Below, one piece after another: positions 6,812-14,158 of a DNA stretch of 64,000 bases (positions within the stretch are counted from its first letter, which is position 1; each line of letters starts with the position of its first letter). The translations under genes and the position numbers were made by a program. The notes under the pieces were generated by a model. The model did not search any database, had not been told where the DNA came from, and worked only from the letters and a program-made list of their open reading frames with translations. The DNA is from Planctomycetaceae bacterium (GTDB lineage: Bacteria; Planctomycetota; Planctomycetia; Pirellulales; Pirellulaceae): assembly GCA_020638995.1 (NCBI GenBank), contig JACKHM010000004.1, positions 434,001 to 498,000 of the forward strand, given 5' to 3'.

Positions 6812-7843
6812 ATGAAAACGCTCAACACGATCCGACGAATGTTGTTCTTCTGTGCCGCAACTCTTGCGTTTGCAGTTCCCCTTTGCGCTGAAACACCTGC
6901 GGGAAATCTGCTAAAGAAACCGGATGACTGGTTTCAGAGCAAGGATGGTCTGGCCACTTTGCTGAACATCCTGGCGTGGCAAACGAAGCATGGCGATTGG
7001 CCCAAGAACACCGACACTTCTGGCAAACCGGACTTCAAAGCCGACCAGAAGCCTGTCGGTACTTTTGATAATTCGGCGACCACAGGTGAATTGCGCGTCC
7101 TCGCTCGGGCGTTTCGAGTTACCTCTGACGATCGTTACGCGAAAGCGTTTCTCGCTGGCTTCGACCATGTCCTCAAGGCTCAATATGCGAACGGAGGCTG
7201 GCCGCAGTTCTATCCTCTGAGCAAAGAGTATCACCGGCACATCACGTTCAACGATGGCACGATGATTCGCTTGATGGAGTTCCTGCGCGACACAACCAGC
7301 GATGAGGATTTCGCTGTTCTGGACGCGCATCGTCGGGAGGCTGCAAAGGCAGCCGTCGATCGCGGCATCGATTGCATCGTGAAATGTCAGGTCGTTGTGG
7401 ATGGAAGGCGAACCGTCTGGTGCGCTCAGCATGACGCGGAAAGTCTCGTTCCCGTACAGGCCCGCAGCTACGAACTACCGTCGCTCAGCGGCGCGGAGAG
7501 TGCAGGGATACTGAGATTTCTGGTGACTCTCGATCAACCGTCGGACGAAGTTGTGCGGGCCGTCACGGACGGAGCGAGGTGGTTCAAAGCGACAAAGATC
7601 GACGGGTATCGCTACCGCAAGAACAATGTTGAACCCGCACTGGTCAACGATGCGGACGCGCCGCCACTGTGGGCACGCTTCTACGAGATTGAGTCGAATC
7701 GCCCGATCTTCAGCGACCGCGACGGCGTGGTGAAATACGCCCTCGAGGACATCGGCAGCGAGCGTCGTGGCGGGTACACGTGGTACGGCAACTGGGGCGA
7801 AAACGTCCTGAAGGAATATGCCCGATGGCCGCACCGCCAATGA
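6812..7843 (+). CDS. pelA: Pectate lyase, PL10 family
   Basis: A 343-residue exported enzyme that would cleave polygalacturonate by beta-elimination. Residues 1-28 (MKTLNTIRRMLFFCAATLAFA...) form a Sec signal peptide with an expected cleavage after ALCAE-like small residues. The mature part has PL10 hallmarks: WQTKHGDWPKN at about residue 55-65, FDNSATTGELR at about 85-95, NGGWPQFYPL at about 125-135 and HITFNDGTM at about 145-153, ending with YTWYGNWGENVLKEYARWP. Length is typical for a single-domain PL10. The ATG at 6812 is chosen because it starts the signal peptide; the frame extends 37 codons upstream without sense. It is followed 49 bases later by a 2-hydroxyacid dehydrogenase, and both may serve pectin or uronate catabolism. 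Confidence 0.9.
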   Translation: MKTLNTIRRMLFFCAATLAFAVPLCAETPAGNLLKKPDDWFQSKDGLATLLNILAWQTKHGDWPKNTDTSGKPDFKADQKPVGTFDNSATTGELRVLARAFRVTSDDRYAKAFLAGFDHVLKAQYANGGWPQFYPLSKEYHRHITFNDGTMIRLMEFLRDTTSDEDFAVLDAHRREAAKAAVDRGIDCIVKCQVVVDGRRTVWCAQHDAESLVPVQARSYELPSLSGAESAGILRFLVTLDQPSDEVVRAVTDGARWFKATKIDGYRYRKNNVEPALVNDADAPPLWARFYEIESNRPIFSDRDGVVKYALEDIGSERRGGYTWYGNWGENVLKEYARWPHRQ

Positions 7844-7892
7844 CACCACTTGAGTCATCTCAATTCAGAAGTGATATTCGAAGGAATAAACC

Positions 7893-8939
7893 ATGACAAC
7901 TTCCGCTGGCTTCCGTCTAGGTCTGACTCGAGACTTCCTCAACTCGGAAGGCGAACTGGTGTTTGGCGACATCGGGTTGAGCCTGCTGGAAGGTCTGCCT
8001 GGCGTGTCGGTTGAATTCCTGCCTGACTATAGCGATTCGCTCCCGCCGAGCGTGGGTCGGGACTTTGATGCCTTGCTGGTTCTCGCGCCCCGAATCACGG
8101 TCGCGACGTTGTCGCAGTGCGAGCGGCTGGCCATTGTCGCCCGCTTTGGCGTGGGCTTCGACAACGTCGACATCGATGCCTGTACGAACGCGGACGTTCT
8201 GCTGACAATCACGCCGGATGGTGTTCGCCGGCCGGTCGCGGTGTCGGCTCTGGCGATGCTGATGGCGTTGTCACACCGACTGCTGGAGAAGGACCGGCTG
8301 ACTCGCGAGGGACGCTGGCACGAAAAGCTGAACTACATGGGGATCGGCCTGACCGGACGAACGCTGGGGAGCGTCGGGTTCGGGAACATCGGACAGGAAA
8401 TCGCTCGCATCGCCGCCCCACTGGGAATGCGGCTCGTTGCTCATGATCCGTTCGCGTCGCCCGATGTTGCCGTCGGGCTCGGAGTTGAACTGCTCGAACT
8501 GGACGAACTGTGTGGCACGTCGGACTTCGTCTGCGTTTGCTGTGCATTGACGTCCGACACACGGCATTTGATCAATGCTTCGCGTCTAGCCCTGATGAAG
8601 CCGACGGCATTCTTGATCAATGTGGCGCGCGGACCGGTTGTCGACCAGTCGGCGTTGACAACGGTGCTGCGAATGAGACGAATTGCTGGAGCGGCCCTGG
8701 ATGTGTTTGAGAAGGAGCCGATCGATCGCGACGACCCGTTGCTGCAACTCGACAATGTGCTGCTCTCGCCGCACGCCGTCTGCTGGACCGACGAGTTGTT
8801 TCGCGGAATTGGCGAGGCTGCCTGCCGCTCGATTTGGGACGTGTCGCACGGCCACATTCCGAAAGATGTCGTCAACCTCGCGGTGATTGACCGTCCGACC
8901 ATGATCAAGAAACTGGCCAGGTATGCCGTCGCCCGGTAA
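7893..8939 (+). CDS. D-isomer-specific 2-hydroxyacid dehydrogenase
   Basis: A 348-residue NAD(P)-dependent oxidoreductase that should interconvert 2-keto acids and D-2-hydroxyacids. The Rossmann motif GFGNIGQEIA is near residues 163-172, preceded by the GRTLGSVGFG strand. Catalytic residues of the family are visible: arginine in NVARGPVVD, glutamate in DVFEKEP and histidine in LSPHAVCWTDE. The HRLLEKDRLTREGRWHE segment is the usual helix before the NAD domain. AAGGA precedes the ATG by about eight bases. No signal peptide, so cytoplasmic. Position behind the pectate lyase suggests sugar-acid metabolism, but the substrate cannot be read from the sequence; a phosphoglycerate or glyoxylate reductase-like activity is equally possible. 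Confidence 0.9.
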   Translation: MTTSAGFRLGLTRDFLNSEGELVFGDIGLSLLEGLPGVSVEFLPDYSDSLPPSVGRDFDALLVLAPRITVATLSQCERLAIVARFGVGFDNVDIDACTNADVLLTITPDGVRRPVAVSALAMLMALSHRLLEKDRLTREGRWHEKLNYMGIGLTGRTLGSVGFGNIGQEIARIAAPLGMRLVAHDPFASPDVAVGLGVELLELDELCGTSDFVCVCCALTSDTRHLINASRLALMKPTAFLINVARGPVVDQSALTTVLRMRRIAGAALDVFEKEPIDRDDPLLQLDNVLLSPHAVCWTDELFRGIGEAACRSIWDVSHGHIPKDVVNLAVIDRPTMIKKLARYAVAR

Positions 8940-9430
8940 GAGCGACAGCCCTGATATCGAGAAACAGCAAACATGCGAAACAATCATGTCAAATGCAAAC
9001 GGAACTACCGTGGCTCATTGATCGGCACGTTCATCTTCGAATTCGACCCAACAGGCATCGGGTGGATCGTGAATCACAGCTCAGTAAGTTCAAACAGGCC
9101 GCCATTTTCGGGACGCGACGAGGCTAGAGTGTTCGAACGTCCTGACATCGCCATACAACGTAAACGTACCCCATTCACTCGGCATTCCCCAACAGTTGCT
9201 TCCGGCGCAGTGCTGCTCTCGTTTTGCTGCCAACTACGATCTCAGGAAGGCTATCCGGGATAAGGCTGTCCGGGATTTTGTATGCCTCTGGGCCCTCCAC
9301 AAGGCGATGCCAAACGCAATGGCCGGGATTTTGCCCGCAAGGTCCAACACGATTCAGTCTTTGTTGACGTAGAAAGGCGAGTTGGGAAAACTGATTGGAA
9401 ACAGCTTATCACCCCGGACTTGGAAATCCT
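8940..9430. other. Intergenic, no clear gene
   Basis: No supported gene. The motif CCGGGAT recurs three times between 9256 and 9335 (twice as CCGGGATTTTG), looking like a small local duplication rather than an operator. A 96-codon frame at 8973-9263 has no protein character. Confidence 0.4.
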
Positions 9431-11257
9431 ATGAGAACAATGACTTTGTGCTTGCTCGCGATCCCACAACTGCTGGCGATGACGCTCTGTGCAGCGGAGA
9501 CTTTCAAGCCTTACCAAAACGCCGACGATGTTCCGCAGAACGTGAAAGACCTGTGGAAAGACTACGACGCAACGCAGGAGCCTCTGAATGTTGAGGTCGT
9601 AAAACAGTGGAACACTGATGGAGTGGTGACGCGTTATGTGACATTCAAAGTCGGCACGTTCAAAGGATCGGAAGCCCGGATCGCGGCGTACTATTCCTTT
9701 CCGGACAACGGCCGACGTAGTCCCGCGTTTGTGTGGAGTCATGGCGGTGGGCAGCGGGCCGAACGCGGACGCGGTGTCTACTTTGCACAGCAGGGCTTCG
9801 CCACCGTTGACATCAATTGGCTCGGGCGTCCCATGGAAGACGACATCGACGTGAACACTAACTGGGGAAATGTCGATCCATCGCAGGGGCCCCAGTTCTA
9901 TTCCAAAGCACTGCGGAAAAGCTGGAAACTGGACCTGCGCCCTGATGAGTTTTCGCTGGATCCGGTAGTCAGCCCGCGCAACTCCAACTGGTTTCTGCTG
10001 GCAGTTGCGGGTCGGCGAGCGATTACCTTTCTTGAGCAACAACCGGAAGTCGACGCAAGCCGAATTGGCTTTACGGGCTTTTCGATGGGAGGCATGATCA
10101 CGGCCCTGACCGCCATCGATTCGAGATTGAAGGCGGTCGCACCATTTGTCGGGGGGACCGGATTCAAGTACGTTGATTTCCCCGGCGGCATCGAAGGCAG
10201 CAGCATTCGACGCAGCTTCCCGGGTGAAGAACTGAAGTTGTATGCCAGCACGATGGATGCCAGTTCCTATTGGCCGCTGGTGAAATGTCCGGTCATGTTC
10301 ATTAGTTCGTCCAACGATTTTCATTCCACGTTTGAACGCCTCTATCAGTCGATGGAGTTGCTCCCACACGACAACTGGAGAGTCACCACAAACATTCACC
10401 AGAACCATGGTCCTGGTCCCGAACAGTGGGTGATGCTGAACCAGTGGTTCCGTCAATACCTGAATGGCGTTGATCAGGCCATCCCCACCACCCCGCCATC
10501 GACGTTTGCGGTAGCAGGTGATCGAGCGACTTTCACCGTCGTCCCGACCGATCAGCATCGGCTCGCAGGCACGGAGATCTATTACAGCTACGACCCGAAT
10601 TCACGCACGCGTTTTTGGAACCACGCAGAAGTTGATGCTGTAAACGGCAGCTGGACGGTGGCGTTGCCGGTGTACAGCGACCTGCCACTGTATGTGTTCG
10701 CGATGTGTCGCTATCGACTGGATCGACCGATTGCACTCGAGCGTGGTGAAACGTCGACGTTCGTGTTGAACTCGATGGAGCATTCGTTTGTACCAGACCG
10801 CGTCGACCTGGATGCCCTGTCGCGGTTGCCCGGCGGACAGACCGTAATAGAGGACTTTTCAAACGGGATCCAGGACTGGTCGACTCGCGACGGGCGGACG
10901 ATCAGGACTTACAAATTCCAGAGCCCGCACCTTGATCGCTCCAACGACAGGAAGCTGTCGCTGACCATCGATCCTCAGGGGCGAAATCTCGCCCTGCGAC
11001 TCAACATCGACAGCAAGTTCCTCAGTCAGCCAGACAACCTCGGCGACTTCACCTACGCAACACGCATTCAAGGCAGCGGGCCACAGGAATTGATTATCAG
11101 CCGCGAAGATTTTGGTAGTGATCATGACAAGACATTAGAGTGGTCCAAAGTCGCCACTTTCGAGGTCACGATCATCGACGAAGCCACCCGACAGAAGCTT
11201 GACCTGACGTCCAAGGAAGGCCATGCCGTTCTGCAACGGATTCAAATGGTCGACTGA
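9431..11257 (+). CDS. Secreted alpha/beta hydrolase with C-terminal beta domain
   Basis: A 608-residue exported hydrolase. It starts MRTMTLCLLAIPQLLAMTLCA, a Sec signal peptide cleaved near residue 22. The alpha/beta-hydrolase core includes AFVWSHGGGQRAERGRG (oxyanion region, about residues 95-110), the nucleophile elbow GFTGFSMGGM (about 215-225, Ser in GFSMG) and the late histidine in IHQNHGPG. Residues beyond about 350 form a beta-rich region (EIYYSYDPNSRTRFW, SWTVALPVYSDLPLYVFAMC) like the C-terminal segment of PhoPQ-activated pathogenicity-related (PqaA) hydrolases, and the last 130 residues resemble a carbohydrate-binding jelly roll (VIEDFSNGIQDWSTRDG). The ATG at 9431 starts the signal peptide. 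Probably an esterase or acyl hydrolase for polysaccharide substituents; the substrate is not evident. Confidence 0.82.
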   Translation: MRTMTLCLLAIPQLLAMTLCAAETFKPYQNADDVPQNVKDLWKDYDATQEPLNVEVVKQWNTDGVVTRYVTFKVGTFKGSEARIAAYYSFPDNGRRSPAFVWSHGGGQRAERGRGVYFAQQGFATVDINWLGRPMEDDIDVNTNWGNVDPSQGPQFYSKALRKSWKLDLRPDEFSLDPVVSPRNSNWFLLAVAGRRAITFLEQQPEVDASRIGFTGFSMGGMITALTAIDSRLKAVAPFVGGTGFKYVDFPGGIEGSSIRRSFPGEELKLYASTMDASSYWPLVKCPVMFISSSNDFHSTFERLYQSMELLPHDNWRVTTNIHQNHGPGPEQWVMLNQWFRQYLNGVDQAIPTTPPSTFAVAGDRATFTVVPTDQHRLAGTEIYYSYDPNSRTRFWNHAEVDAVNGSWTVALPVYSDLPLYVFAMCRYRLDRPIALERGETSTFVLNSMEHSFVPDRVDLDALSRLPGGQTVIEDFSNGIQDWSTRDGRTIRTYKFQSPHLDRSNDRKLSLTIDPQGRNLALRLNIDSKFLSQPDNLGDFTYATRIQGSGPQELIISREDFGSDHDKTLEWSKVATFEVTIIDEATRQKLDLTSKEGHAVLQRIQMVD

Positions 11258-11289
11258 ACCCTACTGCCCACCGGCACAGCCTAAATGTC

Positions 11290-11439
11290 ATGTATCGAAA
11301 ACTGATCCCACTTTGACTCGCACTAGCACTTGCTGCGACCGGCGTCTTGTTCACTCAATCTGTCCAGGCCGACGAGCGTCCGAATACTACGTTCATCTTT
11401 GCCGACGACTGGGGCTGGGGAGATCTGAGTTGCCGTTGA
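11290..11439 (+). pseudogene. Sulfatase relic (N-terminus only)
   Basis: Starting at ATG 11290 the frame reads MYRKLIPL, a TGA, then LALALAATGVLFTQSVQA (a signal-peptide core) and DERPNTTFIFADDWGWGDLS before CR and a stop. The sequence RPN..FIFADDWGWGDLSC is the first metal-binding strand of arylsulfatases and matches the intact sulfatase at 16532 almost residue for residue. The gene is broken at codon 9 and cut off after about 47 codons. The cut coincides with the 3' end of the convergent M66 protease gene, whose last codons run into this relic. Confidence 0.8.
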
Positions 11440-13783
11440 CCGTATAGGTTAGCTTTTCCGACACTCTCGCAATCGGTCTTTGATCGACGATTTGGCCACG
11501 GCAGACCAAGGCGACACTGCGCGGCTGGCTCGACTCGGGAATGTTGACGTGGAACTTGTTCATCACCTTCGCGCTGAGTCGATGGTTTGCCAGACGGAAG
11601 CGGAGCGGTCCGTCGCGCGTCTCCACCAGGAGATGGCAGTCCTTCTCATTCGATCGATCACCATCATCGCCGTAGGTGAAGCCGTACGCTCCGTGCAGCG
11701 GCGGATAGATGTAGCTGTTCAATTCACCGTTTGGATCGTAGTAACCGACGAGCGTCGTCACCGGGACGCCGAATGCCTGTGGCTTGCGTTCGAGCAACTG
11801 GTTCGCCACCGGCCCCTCTTGCCATTGCGTCCCGTTGGATGTGTAGCTCTTTTTGAAACCACGCGAGACTTTGACCTGCTGGCCGTTGATAGACAGGGAG
11901 CTATTGTACGCGGCTGCGTGATCGACGGTTACGATGCGGCCACGGTTGGCGGGCGAGGCGGCCGGAACTTGAATGTTCTTCGTCCAGTTACCATCTTGCA
12001 TCGCCACTTTGACGAGATCGTATGCGGCGAGCAGTGACGCCAGCTTTGCCTCGCTGAGATCGCTCACCGGAGCAGTGATCTGTTCGGTGACATCAATCTT
12101 GTGGCTGTATGGCTCCATCTTGCCCGTGTTGGAGTTCCACTTGCTGAATCCGGTCGGCGAGTTGGCATCAAACACCGCCTTGCTTTCGAGAAACTGCTGG
12201 ATGATCGCGGCGGAGTTGGGTGTGTAGAGAGTGAAACGATTAAAGCTGGAAAAGGGTGCGCCTCCCGCCATCGCGTCCATGCCGAACGAGCGGCCATCGA
12301 ACGGACTCTGGCACTGGCCTTCCAGGCAGGCATCTTTGCCGCTGCGAATCGGCGAAAAGTTCGGGATGAAGCGGTTCTTGTCGGCGTCCCAACCCCAAGT
12401 AGAGTTGATCTGGTCGGCGCTGCGGTGAACCGAGCCTTTGAAGCCGCCGACATAATGACCGAGACCGTAGTTGTGGCCGACTTCATGACTGAACTCGTTG
12501 CCCAGCGAATTATCGAGAGTGACGATGCCGCCGCCCCCCGAGCCGCCATGCACCACAATACCATTCGCGTACTTGCCCTGAGTGTTGTGTGCGGCCAACT
12601 GAGCGACCAAATAGGGATGGCTCGCTTCTCCTTCGCCCGCAGAGCTGTTGATTCCATAGTTGGCGTTGTCGATGCCATGGGAAATCAGTTCCTTGCCGAT
12701 GCTCTGGCGCATTGTGCCGGTATGCCAGCCTCCTTGGCTCGGATCGTGAGCGGTGAGCAAGGTTCCATTTGGCAGCATCACCTCGCGTAGGAATAGCGGT
12801 GCGTACTGGCTCACGATCAGCCGGCTAGTAGGCACAGTCTGGAAGTACTCGCGGTGCGCTTCGGGATCCTTGGCAAAGTTAAACTGATCGCGAGGCGGAA
12901 CCAGCATGCCTACGTCGATCATGTGAATGAGCAGCTCGCTGGGTGCCCCGACCTGAAGATTCGTCAACTCACCGCTAAAGGTACCCTGTCGAATCTGTAG
13001 GGTCAGACCGGACACGATCCACTCGGCGGGCAGCACGCCGCTCCAAGTATCGGTGGCATAGGTGAGACTTTGGTTTTCAAGTTCGTTTTCGAGAATCCAC
13101 TGGCCTCGCTCGGATTTGAACAGCAGGTTCTGGTCGCGGGAGATCACGGCAGAACGACCGCTGTAGTGGATGGTCGACGTGTAACCTGCACTCGACCGGA
13201 CACGGAGAATTTTTCCGTTGAGATTCGCTCCGTTGGGGACATGGATGTCGCGGACCCACTGGCCGTCGGCAGTCTGAATCTCTACCAGCGCGTTCTGCCG
13301 CAGCCGATCGGACAGGAAGGCCGCACGAGGGTCGCTCAATTTCTCCAAGTCACGCGTGTTGTTGACGATGCTGGTGGCACCAGCTCGTGGCTTGAACTCA
13401 ATCTTTTCATCCGGCAGTCCGTCCAAGTAATAGGCGGTTTTGGGGAGCTTCGCGGGCGGGTCGAGGCTGAGCGTGCCGAGAGTCTTCCCACCTTTGTCAC
13501 GAGCGATTACCTGCATGGGTGAAGTGGCATCGCCTTTGAGAGGCCGTACCAACAACAGGCACTTGCGATTGCCGATCAGATGCGGCTGGTTGTCGCCTTC
13601 TTGAACGTGAGCTGGCACGATCTGGCTCTGTGCGAATTGCACTCGCGCGGCCAACGATCCGCTCAAATCGTTGGTGGGAGCGGTCGTATTGAAGACCAGT
13701 GGCCTATCTGCCGCGGAAGATGCAAATACAGGAGCCCAAATCAGTGCCACCGTAATCACACCGGCAAGTTTCTTCGTGAACAT
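11393..13783 (-). CDS. Secreted M66 (StcE-like) zinc metalloprotease
   Basis: A 796-residue exported protein beginning MFTKKLAGVITVALIWAPVFA, a Sec signal peptide. The catalytic motif HEVGHNYGLGHY (about residues 435-446) is a perfect metzincin HExxHxxGxxH and matches the StcE/TagA mucin-protease family M66, as do the following VGGFKGSVHRSADQINSTWG and the later FGMDAMAGGAPFSSFNRFTLYTP stretch. Repeated beta modules reading 'GxW...I.VP...GxxxxV...A.YxSxxxxxGxxxxVSR' (near residues 180-230 and 590-660) are the INS/C-terminal repeat type of StcE. Known relatives cleave mucin-type glycoproteins. The last 15 or so codons (SDLPSPSRRQR) lie in the sulfatase relic, so the natural C-terminus appears replaced. 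No SD-like site is obvious before the ATG. Confidence 0.88.
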   Translation of the reverse strand: MFTKKLAGVITVALIWAPVFASSAADRPLVFNTTAPTNDLSGSLAARVQFAQSQIVPAHVQEGDNQPHLIGNRKCLLLVRPLKGDATSPMQVIARDKGGKTLGTLSLDPPAKLPKTAYYLDGLPDEKIEFKPRAGATSIVNNTRDLEKLSDPRAAFLSDRLRQNALVEIQTADGQWVRDIHVPNGANLNGKILRVRSSAGYTSTIHYSGRSAVISRDQNLLFKSERGQWILENELENQSLTYATDTWSGVLPAEWIVSGLTLQIRQGTFSGELTNLQVGAPSELLIHMIDVGMLVPPRDQFNFAKDPEAHREYFQTVPTSRLIVSQYAPLFLREVMLPNGTLLTAHDPSQGGWHTGTMRQSIGKELISHGIDNANYGINSSAGEGEASHPYLVAQLAAHNTQGKYANGIVVHGGSGGGGIVTLDNSLGNEFSHEVGHNYGLGHYVGGFKGSVHRSADQINSTWGWDADKNRFIPNFSPIRSGKDACLEGQCQSPFDGRSFGMDAMAGGAPFSSFNRFTLYTPNSAAIIQQFLESKAVFDANSPTGFSKWNSNTGKMEPYSHKIDVTEQITAPVSDLSEAKLASLLAAYDLVKVAMQDGNWTKNIQVPAASPANRGRIVTVDHAAAYNSSLSINGQQVKVSRGFKKSYTSNGTQWQEGPVANQLLERKPQAFGVPVTTLVGYYDPNGELNSYIYPPLHGAYGFTYGDDGDRSNEKDCHLLVETRDGPLRFRLANHRLSAKVMNKFHVNIPESSQPRSVALVCRGQIVDQRPIARVSEKLTYTVNGNSDLPSPSRRQR

Positions 13784-14158
13784 ATATGTCTTGGCTTTGC
13801 TATGGGTGGGAATTGTGTGAAATAAGAATTGTGCGATGAAGTTCAGGTTGCGACACTCTTACTCGGCGACGCGGTTAAAAACCTTTCAAAACGCGAGATT
13901 GAGAGGGCGAAGGTCCTGCTGAACCGCGATTTGCCTCGGCGTTGGTTCGGCGTGAGCCTCGCCCTCCCAGTTTTGAAACTGCTTTTATACATTTAACCAA
14001 CGATGATTGGAGTACGATAGTTCCCAATTACTTTCAGTAGCGCCAGTTGATCATTACGGTATTGGATGAGGCAATGACTGGCGGCTGCAATTTGTATTAG
14101 AACACGGCAGTCGATTGCCGCTCACCAAGGAAACCGCTTGCTACGGAATTAACACAAC
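13784..14158. other. Intergenic with long hairpin repeat
   Basis: No gene is visible between the divergent M66 protease and esterase genes. The main content is the imperfect inverted repeat described separately. Promoters for both flanking genes must lie here but I cannot define them. Confidence 0.4.
13883..13979. repeat. Imperfect inverted repeat (MITE/REP-like)
   Basis: Left arm CTTTCAAAAC...GAGAGGGCGA...GAACC and right arm GGTTC...CTCGCCCTCCCAGTTTTGAAA are mutually complementary over roughly 30 of 40 bases with a short central loop. The GGGAGGGCGAGGCTC core resembles a hairpin I have seen often between planctomycete genes; that recollection was not checked. It may be a mobile miniature element or a transcription terminator-like structure. 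Confidence 0.6.

Noticed and set aside
9256..9335. Threefold CCGGGAT repeats considered as an operator array
   Set aside because: The spacing is irregular and the copies have no dyad, and no regulated promoter is evident.
9251..10558. A 435-codon minus-strand frame opposite the alpha/beta hydrolase
   Set aside because: It is antisense to a clear hydrolase with signal peptide and nucleophile motif; the antisense translation has no family features.
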